Origin: AC-49 sp963766605
GTDB lineage: Bacteria; Actinomycetota; Thermoleophilia; Solirubrobacterales; Solirubrobacteraceae
Assembly (NCBI GenBank): GCA_963766605.1
Contig: CAVYAT010000007.1
Span: 434,001 to 498,000 of the forward strand
Direction of reading: 5' to 3'
Length of the DNA stretch: 64,000 nucleotides
Part shown: positions 17,835 to 25,825 of the stretch, one piece after another
How positions within the stretch are numbered: position 1 is the stretch's first letter
Layout: each line of letters opens with the position of its first letter
The notes under the pieces: generated by a model
The model's database searches: none
Told to the model about the DNA's origin: nothing
Seen by the model: the letters and a program-made list of their open reading frames with translations, nothing else
Position numbers and translations under genes: made by a program

Positions 17835-18581
17835 ATGGTGTTCACGCTGCCCGATCCAGACGACGAGCTCGAGGGTCGCCGGGGTTCCAACCGGGTTCAC
17901 GTGCGCCTGCGCGAGGCGATTCTCAACGCCGATCTGGCGCCCGGGCTGGTGATGTCGCAGGTCGCCCTCGCCGAGGAGCTCGGGGTCTCGCGGACGCCGC
18001 TGCGCGAGGCGCTGCGCCTGCTTCAGGGCGAGGGGCTGATCCTCGCCGAGCCCAACCGCCGGGTCCGTGTGGCGCCGATCACGGCCGACGACGTGGAGGA
18101 GCTCTACGCGCTGCGGGTCACCGTGGAGGTCGAGGCGCTGCGGCTGTCGATGCCCGAGCTGCGCTCGGAGCACATCGCGCGGCTCCAGGGGTTCCTGGCC
18201 GAGATGGATCACTACGCCGAGGCCCGCGACTACGACGGCTGGGTCACACCGCACGCCGCGTTTCACGCACAGCTCACGGCGATGGCCGGAGCACGGTTCG
18301 ATGGCCTCCTGGCGCAGCTGTTCGACCACGCCGAGCGCTACCGGCGCCTGCACATCGTGCATGGGCCGGGGGCGTGGGGGAGCGACCACCGCGAGATCCT
18401 CGCCGCGGTCAAGGGCGGCGACCCCGATGTCGCCGCGCCGCTGCTCGCCCAGCACTTCGCGCGCACCGCGTTCGAGGTCATCGCTTTCCTCGAGCCCGAC
18501 AACGAGGCCGTGCTGCTCAGGCGGGTGCTGGCCGACCTCGCCACACCCGCCACCGCGCCTCGATCCGCCGGCCGAGCTTGA
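17835..18581 (+). CDS. GntR-family (FCD) regulator
   Basis: The 248-residue regulator has an N-terminal winged helix ('VRLREAILNADLAPG', then 'ALAEELGVSRTPLREALRLLQGEGL') and an FCD effector domain with the metal-binding pattern ('HAAFHAQL' and later histidines). It is transcribed divergently from the FAH operon with an 88-base spacer that contains an inverted repeat, so autoregulation and control of that operon are likely. Its last 65 bases overlap, tail to tail, the end of the fused LivH-LivM gene on the other strand. Confidence 0.9.
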   Translation: MVFTLPDPDDELEGRRGSNRVHVRLREAILNADLAPGLVMSQVALAEELGVSRTPLREALRLLQGEGLILAEPNRRVRVAPITADDVEELYALRVTVEVEALRLSMPELRSEHIARLQGFLAEMDHYAEARDYDGWVTPHAAFHAQLTAMAGARFDGLLAQLFDHAERYRRLHIVHGPGAWGSDHREILAAVKGGDPDVAAPLLAQHFARTAFEVIAFLEPDNEAVLLRRVLADLATPATAPRSAGRA

Positions 18582-20502
18582 CCAGCGGTGGCGGCGGTGT
18601 CGCCGTGACGCCCTCGGGCTGCTTGATCGCGGTCAGCGTGAGCAGGATGCCCGCGACGAGCAGCGCGTACTTGCCGACGTCGAACTTCTCGTCGAGGAAT
18701 GCGACGAACAGGCCGTTGCTGGACATCATGATCCCGGCGAACGCCGCGCCGCTGATCCGGCCGATGCCGGCCACGAACGTGATCGCCACGAGGTTCAGCG
18801 ATGCGAACACGCCGAACGTCGGGCCCGAGACCGTCTGCGTCTCATAGGCGTAGAGGACGCCGCCGATGCCGGCGATCCACGACGACAGGGCGAACGCGGT
18901 GAGCTTGGTCCGGGCGACGTTGATCCCCGCGGCGGCCGCCGCTCGCTCATTGGAGCGGATCGCGATCATCGTGCGGCCGGTCGGCGAGCGGCGCAGCCGC
19001 GCGACCATGATGCCGACGAGGCACACGATCCCCAGCACGAGGACGCCGAAGATGATGCGCGGGTAGGCGTCCCCCTTGGAGATGCCCAGGTCCCAGCCAA
19101 ACAGCGTCGGGTTGGCGACCTTGCGTCCCTCCAGGCCTCCGGTGAAGCCGGCCAGGTTGAACACGAGCGCGTCGATGGTCGTCGCCGCCGCGAGCGTCAC
19201 CACCGCCAGGTTGACGCCGCGCAGGCGCAGCGCCGGCAGTCCGACGATCAGACCGAGCGGGATCGCGGCGAGGCTGGCGACCAGAGGCGCCAACGGGAAG
19301 CCCAGTCCCCAGGTCGACGTGACGTGGGTGAGCACGAAACCGCTGACGCCGGCGAACGCGATCTGTGCGAGCGACACCTGGCCGATGTAGCCGGTCAGCA
19401 CGATCAGCGACAGCGACAGGCAGGTGAAGACGAACGAGGAGATCAGCGCGTTGCGCAGCGATCCCTGAAGCGCGAACAGCCCGATCGTCCCGACGAGGAA
19501 GCAGCCCAGCGCGGTCATGTACGGGGCGCGGGGGAGGCCGAGGGCGGGCAGGTGCTGCATGACCGACTCACCGCGGGCGGCGACCCGCGGGGTCAGCAGC
19601 GTCATCGCGACGACGATCACGATGAACGGCAGCGCGTCGGGCAGCCCCTGCTGGGGCAGCCAGGTCCAGACCCCAAGCAGCTTGGTGACCTCCGACTGCC
19701 CCATGCCGAGCAACAGGCCGGCGATCGCGGCGACGCCGAACGACGTGAAGCGCGCGAGCAGCGCGACGCCCAGCGCCGGTACGATGAACAGCGTGTAGGT
19801 GGCCGGGTCGACCGTCGTGATCGGCGCGATCAGGATGCCCGCAAAGCCGGCGAGGACGGTGGCGATGATCCAGTTGCGGCTCGCGATCGAGTCGGCCGAC
19901 AGCCCCATGACGGCCGCGCCCTTCTCGTTCTCGGCGCTGGCGCGTGTTGCCAATCCGAAGCGCGTGTAGTGGTACACGGCGGCCAGCACCGCGGCGAGCG
20001 CGAGCACGATGCCCGTGAACCACAGCCGGTCGACCGGGAAGGTCACCCCGGCGAAGTTGATCGCGTTGGACGGAAGGATGTTCGGGGTCGACTGGGAGTA
20101 GGTCCCGAAGTTCAGGACCCCGACCGACTGGAAGTAGAGCGCCGTGCCGACCGACGCGCAGACGCGCGCCAGCGGGGTGGCGTGGCGTAGCGGCTGGTAG
20201 ACGAGCCGGTAGAGCACGTAGCCCAGCAGCCCGGCGAAGACGAGCGAGATGAGCATCGCCGGCGCGGTCGACAGCCCGTGGGACGAGAGCTTGAAGCTGT
20301 GGGGAAGGACCGGCCACGGGAGCTGGAAGCGGCCGGTCGCGCGCAGCGACACGTAGAGATAGGCGATGAACAGCGCGACCGCGGCATGGCCGAAGTCGAC
20401 GACACCGGCGCTGCGGTACTTGAGCACGAGGCCCAGCGCGAGGATCGCGAAGACCGCGCCGCTGCCGAGGCCGAGAAGCAGAAAGAGGACGTAGGAGGAC
20501 AC
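18517..20502 (-). CDS. branched-chain amino acid-type ABC permease, LivH-LivM fusion
   Basis: This 661-residue membrane protein fuses two permeases. Residues of about 1-300 are LivH-like ('GLGSGAVFAILALGLVLKYR', repeated hydrophobic helices, 'GLSADSIASRNWIIATVLAG'). About 320-640 are LivM-like ('LTGYIGQVSLAQIAFAGVSG', then 'RSPTGRTMIAIRSNERAAAA'). It would make a complete channel from one polypeptide. This transporter class moves hydrophobic amino acids and, in many soil bacteria, aromatic acids. It lies 54 bases after the livK-like gene with a hairpin in between. The C-terminal tail after the last helix is basic and proline-rich. Confidence 0.92.
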   Translation of the reverse strand: MSSYVLFLLLGLGSGAVFAILALGLVLKYRSAGVVDFGHAAVALFIAYLYVSLRATGRFQLPWPVLPHSFKLSSHGLSTAPAMLISLVFAGLLGYVLYRLVYQPLRHATPLARVCASVGTALYFQSVGVLNFGTYSQSTPNILPSNAINFAGVTFPVDRLWFTGIVLALAAVLAAVYHYTRFGLATRASAENEKGAAVMGLSADSIASRNWIIATVLAGFAGILIAPITTVDPATYTLFIVPALGVALLARFTSFGVAAIAGLLLGMGQSEVTKLLGVWTWLPQQGLPDALPFIVIVVAMTLLTPRVAARGESVMQHLPALGLPRAPYMTALGCFLVGTIGLFALQGSLRNALISSFVFTCLSLSLIVLTGYIGQVSLAQIAFAGVSGFVLTHVTSTWGLGFPLAPLVASLAAIPLGLIVGLPALRLRGVNLAVVTLAAATTIDALVFNLAGFTGGLEGRKVANPTLFGWDLGISKGDAYPRIIFGVLVLGIVCLVGIMVARLRRSPTGRTMIAIRSNERAAAAAGINVARTKLTAFALSSWIAGIGGVLYAYETQTVSGPTFGVFASLNLVAITFVAGIGRISGAAFAGIMMSSNGLFVAFLDEKFDVGKYALLVAGILLTLTAIKQPEGVTATPPPPLVKLGRRIEARWRVWRGRPAPA

Positions 20503-20515
20503 GAAGAGCGTGGGC

Positions 20516-20543
20516 GGGGGCCCCGCGCCGGCGCGAGGCCCCC
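20516..20543. terminator. GC-rich hairpin between the binding-protein and permease genes
   Basis: GGGGGCC (20516-20522) pairs with GGCCCCC (20537-20543), and an inner CGCG/CGCG can extend the stem. It lies between the livK-like stop and the LivHM start and has no clear T-run. It could attenuate transcription or protect the upstream mRNA, so that more binding protein than permease is made. Confidence 0.5.
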
Positions 20544-20556
20544 GTTCCCGCAGTGA

Positions 20557-21792
20557 CTACGGCTTGTAGAACGCCGCGCCGTTGATGAACTTGCCGTTGA
20601 CCTGGACGACCTTGCCGCCCGAGACCTTCTTGATCAGCTGCCACTTGTCGCATGACGACGACTGCGACGGAACCTGCTTGCCGTCACACAGGTACGGGTG
20701 CGCCATGAAGTTCGGATGCGCCTTGCCGTCCTTGAATGCCGCCAGCAGACCGGCCGAGGTCAGCTTGCTGGCCGGGATCGTGGTCGAGATGTTCTGGAGA
20801 TCCATGATCTCCGACAGCCCCGCGAACGCCAGCGAGTCGGCGGCGAGGTTCTTCGGCGCGTACTTGCCGAGGATCTTCAGGGCCAGCTTGGAGTCCGGCT
20901 GCGCCGCGTCGAGGTTGTAAAACGGCCCCGCGAACAGGGCTCCCTCGGCGGCCTTGCCGGCGGCCGCGAGGACCGGCGGTGCGGTGCACGGGTCGATCGT
21001 CAGGACGACGCCCTTGTAACCGAGCGAGTTCAGCGCCTTGAGCCCGGCGGCACACGCCTCCGGCGTCTCGACGTAGATCACGTCGGGGTTCCCGGCGATC
21101 GCCGAGGCGGCCGACGACGACAGGTCGGCGGCCGAGATCGGAACCTCGACCTGCTTGACCTTCATGCCGACGTTCTTCGCCACGTTGGCGATGATCGAGC
21201 CGGTGTAGTTGCCCTGGCTGTTGTCGGCCTGCATGATCGCGATCGACTTCTTGTGCAGCGTCTTGGCCGCGTAGGTCGTGGCCGCGGCGTTGTCGGACAC
21301 GGCGACGGACATGAACATCACGCCGTTGGGCGCGTTGCTCTCGACGGGCGTGAACGGCACGCCGCCGATGACCGACAGCTTGTGGCGCTTGAACACCGGG
21401 TACGAGCCGCCGCCGCCGGTGTCGGTGGCGCCGATCATCGCGACCGGGTGCTTGCCGGCCAGCTGGTTGGCGCAGCGCGCCGATGTTGCCGGCGTGCCGT
21501 CGGTGACGCACGTCACGAGCTTGATCGGGTGGCCCTTGAGGCCGCCGCGGTAGGCGTTGACGTACTTGATGGCGGCCTGGGCGGCGATCCGCGCCTCGGG
21601 GAACACGACGGGCCCGGACTCGAGGTTGATCATCCCGAACACGATCGGGCTCTTGGTCGCCTTGTCGGGCTTGCCGAGCGGGTCGGCGCCGGACGCCGCG
21701 CCACCCGCGCTGCCGATCAGGGCAACGGCGACGGCGGCGATGAGCGCGAGCGCTCCGACCGCCGTCTTGATGTGTGACCTATGGAATTTCAC
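20557..21792 (-). CDS. branched-chain amino acid/aromatic ABC transporter substrate-binding protein
   Basis: The 411-residue protein starts with a signal sequence ('IKTAVGALALIAAVAVALIG') and continues with a type-1 periplasmic-binding fold ('IVFGMINLESGPVVFPEARI', 'LVTCVTDGTPATSARCANQL'). It is the LivK-like receptor of the neighbouring transporter. GTG 21792 is preceded by an AGGAGG at 21799-21804. It is flanked on both sides by stable hairpins, which often set the high ratio of receptor to membrane subunits. In this context the ligand may be an aromatic or other organic acid rather than leucine. Confidence 0.9.
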   Translation of the reverse strand: MKFHRSHIKTAVGALALIAAVAVALIGSAGGAASGADPLGKPDKATKSPIVFGMINLESGPVVFPEARIAAQAAIKYVNAYRGGLKGHPIKLVTCVTDGTPATSARCANQLAGKHPVAMIGATDTGGGGSYPVFKRHKLSVIGGVPFTPVESNAPNGVMFMSVAVSDNAAATTYAAKTLHKKSIAIMQADNSQGNYTGSIIANVAKNVGMKVKQVEVPISAADLSSSAASAIAGNPDVIYVETPEACAAGLKALNSLGYKGVVLTIDPCTAPPVLAAAGKAAEGALFAGPFYNLDAAQPDSKLALKILGKYAPKNLAADSLAFAGLSEIMDLQNISTTIPASKLTSAGLLAAFKDGKAHPNFMAHPYLCDGKQVPSQSSSCDKWQLIKKVSGGKVVQVNGKFINGAAFYKP

Positions 21793-21814
21793 GAGACTCC
21801 TCCTAGTGCGTGGG

Positions 21815-21833
21815 CCCCCGGCGGTGCCGGGGG
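21815..21833. terminator. short perfect hairpin between the ATPase and receptor genes
   Basis: CCCCCGGC (21815-21822) and GCCGGGGG (21826-21833) form a perfect 8-bp stem with a three-base loop. It lies between the LivF stop and the receptor start on the minus strand. There is no T-run, so it is more likely an mRNA-stability or processing element than a full terminator. Confidence 0.5.
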
Positions 21834-21841
21834 AACGACGT

Positions 21842-22570
21842 TTACGATCCGATGGCGATCTGGTCGCCGAGGTAGCTGGAACGGAGCAGGTCGGGGCGCT
21901 CGCGCAGTTCCTGCGCGGAGCCCTCCAACACGATCCGGCCGTGGTTGAGGACGTAGGCGCGATCGGAGACCCGCAGCGCGAGCCCGACGTGCTGTTCGAC
22001 GAATAGGACGCCCGTGCCGAGGTCGTCGGCGACGCGCCGCAGGATCGGCAGCAGCCGGGCGACGATCACCGGCGCGAGGCCGAGGCTCATCTCATCGACG
22101 AGCAACAGCCGCGGGCGGCTGATCAGCGCGCGGCCGACCGCGAGCATCTGCTGCTCGCCGCCGGACAGCACGCCGGCCTTGCGGCCGAGGCACTTCTCGA
22201 GCTCGGGGAGCATCTCGAGCAGCTGCGCCTCGTCGAGGCTGCCCTTGGTGTGCGCGAGCCGCAGGTGCTCGCGGACGGTCAGCCGGAAGAACAGGGCGCG
22301 CCCCTCGGGCACGAGCGACACGCCGTCGCGCGCGAGCTTGTACGCCGGGCGCGAGGTGACGTCCTCGCCGTCGAGCAGCACGGTCCCGCCGATCGGCGGC
22401 TGCAGGCCCGCGATCGTGTCGAGGCTCGTCGTCTTGCCGGCGCCGTTGGGCCCGAGCAGCGCGACGACCTCGCCCGGTGCGACGGTCAGGTTGAGGTTGC
22501 GCACCACCGGCAGGCCGGAGTACCCGGCGTCGAGGTCTGAGACCTCGAGGCGCAAAGGAGCGTCAGGCAT
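21842..22570 (-). CDS. branched-chain amino acid-type ABC ATP-binding protein (LivF-like)
   Basis: The 242-residue ATPase has Walker A 'GPNGAGKTTSLD', the LivF-type 'GVSLVPEGRALFFRLTVREHL', signature 'LSGGEQQMLAVGRAL', Walker B 'LLLVDEMSLGLAP', and an H-loop in 'LFVEQHVGLAL'. It drives uptake together with the LivG protein. Its start overlaps the LivG stop by eight bases (22563-22570), so the two are translated together. Confidence 0.94.
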   Translation of the reverse strand: MPDAPLRLEVSDLDAGYSGLPVVRNLNLTVAPGEVVALLGPNGAGKTTSLDTIAGLQPPIGGTVLLDGEDVTSRPAYKLARDGVSLVPEGRALFFRLTVREHLRLAHTKGSLDEAQLLEMLPELEKCLGRKAGVLSGGEQQMLAVGRALISRPRLLLVDEMSLGLAPVIVARLLPILRRVADDLGTGVLFVEQHVGLALRVSDRAYVLNHGRIVLEGSAQELRERPDLLRSSYLGDQIAIGS

Positions 22571-23324
22571 GCGCGGGCTCCTCGGTCCCCAGGTAGGCGG
22601 CGATGACCGCGTCGTCGGCGCGGATCTCGGCCGGCGTGCCGTGGGCGATCAGCTTTCCGAAGTCCAGTACGTAGATGTCGTCGCAGACGCCGAGCACGAG
22701 GCTCATGTCGTGATCGACGAGGAACACCGACACGCCGTCGTCGGGCAGCGCGCGCAGGTGCCGGCCGAGCTCGGCCGTCTCGTCGGTGTCGAGGCCCGCG
22801 GCCGGCTCGTCGAGCAGCACCAGCCGCGGGCGCTGCGCGAGCGCCCGCGCGACGCCGACGAGCTTGCGCCGCCCGTGCGAGAGGTCGGACGGGAAGCGGC
22901 GCGCCTCGTCGACGATGCCGCACACGCCGAGGGCCCAGTCGATCGCCTCGCGGTCCGGTGCTCGCGCGGGAAGGAAGAGGTCACGGAACAGCGTGCCGAC
23001 CGTCACCGTCTCAGCAGCGACCATCAGGTTCTCCTCCACCGTCAGATCGTCGAACAGCTCGACGGACTGGAAGGTCCGCGCGAGTCCGAGGCCGGGACGC
23101 TTGGCTGCCCTGACCTTCGTGATGTCGCGGCCGTCGAGCGTGACCGTGCCGCCGGCCGGCGTCAGGTAGCCGGTGAGCGCGTCGATCGCCGACGTCTTGC
23201 CGGCGCCGTTGGGGCCGATCAGGCCGACGACCTTGCCCTCCGGCACGACGAGGTCGAGCCCGTGTACGGCGACGACGCCGCCGTAGGTGACCCGCAGACC
23301 CTCGACTGCGAGGAGCGTGCTCAC
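22563..23324 (-). CDS. branched-chain amino acid-type ABC ATP-binding protein (LivG-like)
   Basis: The 253-residue ATPase has Walker A 'GPNGAGKTSAIDALTGYL', a LivG-like long loop ('LGLARTFQSVELFDDLTVEEN'), signature 'LSHGRRKLVGVARAL' and Walker B 'LVLLDEPAAGLDTDE'. GTG 23324 was chosen because a TTGCGC-17-TATTGT promoter ends seven bases before it, as expected for a leaderless mRNA, and no ribosome-binding site is present. A TTG at 23360 would lie inside that promoter. It is the first gene of the LivG, LivF, LivK, LivHM operon. Confidence 0.92.
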   Translation of the reverse strand: MSTLLAVEGLRVTYGGVVAVHGLDLVVPEGKVVGLIGPNGAGKTSAIDALTGYLTPAGGTVTLDGRDITKVRAAKRPGLGLARTFQSVELFDDLTVEENLMVAAETVTVGTLFRDLFLPARAPDREAIDWALGVCGIVDEARRFPSDLSHGRRKLVGVARALAQRPRLVLLDEPAAGLDTDETAELGRHLRALPDDGVSVFLVDHDMSLVLGVCDDIYVLDFGKLIAHGTPAEIRADDAVIAAYLGTEEPAHA

Positions 23325-23331
23325 GTGGGCG

Positions 23332-23360
23332 ACAATACATTGTGCATTTGATGCGCGCAA
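23332..23360 (-). promoter_or_regulatory. promoter of the Liv-type operon, probably leaderless
   Basis: On the minus strand TTGCGC (23360-23355) and TATTGT (23337-23332) are spaced by 17 bases, and the GTG start follows after seven bases. The spacer holds GCAT-TTG-ATGC (23344-23354, an inverted repeat) and the string ATGCACAAT, which also occurs upstream of the FAH gene at 24293-24301. Confidence 0.55.
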
Positions 23361-23423
23361 CAGGGGAAGCTCATGAGGAATCGGGCATCCTCACGCAAGT
23401 TCGCGTTGCAAGCGCCGGTTGCG

Positions 23424-24266
23424 TCACTGGTCGACGATCCGGTTTTCGATTGCGCCGATTCCGTCGATCTCGACGCGGACGACGTCGCCCGCCGTCAGCC
23501 ACGTGCCGCTCGCCGATCCGACGCCGCCCGGCGTCCCGGTAGCGATCACATCGCCAGGCTCCAGCGTGCAGACCGTCGACAGTGCCTCGACGATGGCGAA
23601 GCAGTCGAAGATCAGGTTCGAGGTGTTCGACTCCTGGCGGACCTCGCCGTTGACGAGCGTGCGCACGGGGAGGGTGTGGGGGTCGAGCTCGTCGGGCGTG
23701 ACGATCCACGGCCCGATCGGCCCGTGCGTGTCGAACGACTTGCCGAGCACCCACTGCGAGACGCGGTGCTGGTAGTCGCGGACGCTGACGTCGTTGACGA
23801 CGACGTAGCCGGCGATGACGTCAGCGGCGTCCTCGCGCGACACGTCACGGCAGCGGCGCCCGATCACGAACCCGAGCTCGCCCTCGTAGTCCAGCTGCGT
23901 CGACACGCGCGGGCGCTGCACGTCGTCATGGGGCCCGACGACGCAGGTCGGCATCTTCGCGAAGACGGTCGGGTACTCGGGCGTCTCGAGGCCCGACTCC
24001 GCGACGTGGTCGGCGTAGTTGAGACCGACGGCCAGGAACTTGCTCGGGCGTACCGGTGGCGCGAGTTCGACCGCCGCCAGGTCGTGGCGCGGCCCGCCCG
24101 CCTCGACGGCGGCGCGGACGCGGGCCAGCAGCTCGTTGCCGCCCGCGAGCAGCTCGCCCATGTCGGCGGGCAGCGCGGGGTCGAGCTCACGGAGCACGGC
24201 CACCTCGTCGCCGGTGATGACCGCCGCCGCGGGCCCGTCGGGAAGCAGAACTGAAGCGAGACGCAT
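23424..24266 (-). CDS. fumarylacetoacetate hydrolase (FAH) family protein
   Basis: The 280-residue protein has an N-terminal small domain and a C-terminal FAH barrel. Visible motifs are 'KFLAVGLNYADHVAE', the acidic metal site 'LDYEGELGFVIGR', 'GYVVVNDVSVRDYQ', 'GPWIVTPDELD' and 'GDVIATGTPGGVG'. Enzymes of this family act on diketo or oxo acids from aromatic-ring cleavage. The gene is divergent from a GntR gene across a 111-base spacer containing operator-like repeats, and it reads toward the Liv-type operon. It is distinct from the FAH at 16877, not a near-identical copy. Confidence 0.92.
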   Translation of the reverse strand: MRLASVLLPDGPAAAVITGDEVAVLRELDPALPADMGELLAGGNELLARVRAAVEAGGPRHDLAAVELAPPVRPSKFLAVGLNYADHVAESGLETPEYPTVFAKMPTCVVGPHDDVQRPRVSTQLDYEGELGFVIGRRCRDVSREDAADVIAGYVVVNDVSVRDYQHRVSQWVLGKSFDTHGPIGPWIVTPDELDPHTLPVRTLVNGEVRQESNTSNLIFDCFAIVEALSTVCTLEPGDVIATGTPGGVGSASGTWLTAGDVVRVEIDGIGAIENRIVDQ

Positions 24267-24331
24267 GGCGCAACCCTAGCCCTATTTGAGCGATTGTGCA
24301 TCAAACTTTCTTGGCGGCCCAATTCTCCCGA

Positions 24332-24349
24332 TATAGTGCACGAAGTGCA
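24332..24349. promoter_or_regulatory. -10 box followed by an inverted-repeat operator (GntR autoregulation)
   Basis: TATAGT (24332-24337) is a good -10 for the GntR gene, with TTGGCG at 24311-24316 as a possible -35 (15-base spacing). Directly after it is the inverted repeat TGCAC-GAA-GTGCA (24337-24349), at the usual repressor position. A related ATTGTGCAT lies at 24293-24301, on the side of the divergent FAH gene. Confidence 0.5.
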
Positions 24350-24377
24350 ATTCGGCCCGAACTGACCTGGAGATCAG

Positions 24378-25043
24378 ATGACCGTCGTAGGAGATGCACC
24401 GCTGAGAATGACGATCGCCGACTCGCTGGCCGAGCGACTTCGGGCCGAGATCAGCAGCGGCGCGCTGGAGCCCGGCAGCCGCGTCCGCCAGGCCGAGGTG
24501 GCCGCTCGCTACAACGTGAGCACGACCCCGGTCCGTGAGGCATTCGCCACGCTGGAGCGCGAAGGACTGCTCGTCGGATCGCCCCACCGGGGGATGGTCG
24601 TGTTCCATCCGACGCTCGAGGATCTGCGCGAGCTCTACGACATGCGGATCCCGCTCGAGGCGGTGGCGACCGAGAAGGCGGTCGAGAACATGTCGGCCGA
24701 GACGATCGCAACGCTCGAGGAGCTGGTCGCCGAGATGGACGACGCCCGCGATGACCGCGAGCGCTACCGCCAGCTCAACCGGACCTTTCACGCGACGCTC
24801 TACGCCGCTTCGGGCCGGCCGCGACTCGAGCGGCTGATCGCCGATCTGCGCGACGCGTCGGCCGCCTACCTGCGGATGAACGCGGCGATCGCGCCGAGCG
24901 CCAGCGAGACCCAGCGCGACCATGCCGCGATCGTCAGCGCATGCAAGGCCCGGGCGCCCAAGCGGGCCGCCAAGGCGATGGTCACGCACCTGACCCACAC
25001 GGTCAGCAACGTTTCGCGCCGGCTCGTCGACGAGCACGAGTGA
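24378..25043 (+). CDS. GntR-family (FCD) regulator
   Basis: The 221-residue regulator has a winged helix ('LAERLRAEISSGALEPGSR', then 'VAARYNVSTTPVREAFATLEREGL') and an FCD domain with conserved Asp/His metal-site residues ('NRTFHATLYAASG'). It opens a three-gene coupled operon with a methyltransferase and a VOC protein and faces an FAH gene. The inverted repeat after its promoter suggests negative autoregulation. The shared ATGCACAAT string suggests it also controls the FAH gene and the Liv-type transporter. Confidence 0.9.
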   Translation: MTVVGDAPLRMTIADSLAERLRAEISSGALEPGSRVRQAEVAARYNVSTTPVREAFATLEREGLLVGSPHRGMVVFHPTLEDLRELYDMRIPLEAVATEKAVENMSAETIATLEELVAEMDDARDDRERYRQLNRTFHATLYAASGRPRLERLIADLRDASAAYLRMNAAIAPSASETQRDHAAIVSACKARAPKRAAKAMVTHLTHTVSNVSRRLVDEHE

Positions 25044-25825
25044 CCGACGTCCTGGCCGAGCAGCGCGCTCTGTGGAGTGCCGCGCCGCGGGACTGGGCCG
25101 AGATCGCCGAGCCCGAGAACGAGCCGCTGTTCGTCGCGCTGCTGGACGCGGCGGGCGTCGGCGCGGCAACACGGCTGCTCGACGTGGCGTGCGGATCCGG
25201 CTACGCCGCGCGGCTCGCGGCCGACCGCGGAGCGCGCGTGTCGGGCATCGACGCGACGCCCGAGTTACTGGCGATCGCGCGCGAGCGCACCCCGGACGGG
25301 GACTTCCGCGAGGGAGGGATGGACGCGCTCCCGTTCGCCGACGCCGCGTTCGACGTCGTGAGCTGTGTCAACGGTCTGCAGTTCGCGGCCGACCCGGCGG
25401 CGGCGATCGCGCAGGCCGCGCGGGTGACCGTCGCCGGCGGGCGCGTCGGCGTTGCGACGTTCGCCGAGCCGCAGCGCAACGAGGGCACGGCGCTGCACCT
25501 TGCGATGAAGGGCCTTGTGCCGGAGACCGACGACGGCTACACGCCCTACGCGCTGTCGTCCGCCGACGGGCTGCGCCGGGCGTTGAGAGACGGTGGGCTG
25601 TCGGTGGCCTCGTCGGTCGAGGTGCCGGTGACGTGGGCCTATCGGGACGCCGAGACGGCGATGCGCGCGCTGCTCGCCTCGGCCGGCGGCGCACGCGCGG
25701 CGCGCGCGGTCGGCGAGGCGCGGGTGCGCGAGGTGCTCGGCGAGGCGATGACGCCGTTCACCGACGACACCGGCGCGGTCGTCATGCACAACCTGTTTCG
25801 CTACGTCGTCGCCGTCAAGCCGTGA
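25040..25825 (+). CDS. SAM-dependent methyltransferase (class I)
   Basis: The 261-residue protein has the class-I methyltransferase motif I 'LLDVACGSGYAARLA', followed by 'GIDATPELLAIARER' and 'GGMDALPFADAAFDVVSC'. The start is GTG 25040, whose GTGA overlaps the stop of the GntR gene. The longer frame would run inside GntR and is rejected. The family is of the UbiE/Methyltransf_11 type, and the acceptor cannot be inferred. It may instead be a methyltransferase-like protein recruited to the pathway. Its own stop overlaps the VOC gene start by GTGA. Confidence 0.85.
   Translation: MTDVLAEQRALWSAAPRDWAEIAEPENEPLFVALLDAAGVGAATRLLDVACGSGYAARLAADRGARVSGIDATPELLAIARERTPDGDFREGGMDALPFADAAFDVVSCVNGLQFAADPAAAIAQAARVTVAGGRVGVATFAEPQRNEGTALHLAMKGLVPETDDGYTPYALSSADGLRRALRDGGLSVASSVEVPVTWAYRDAETAMRALLASAGGARAARAVGEARVREVLGEAMTPFTDDTGAVVMHNLFRYVVAVKP

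Noticed and set aside
18067..20190. Plus-strand open frame of about 707 codons
   Set aside because: It runs out of frame through the GntR gene and then antisense to LivHM; no recognisable motif.
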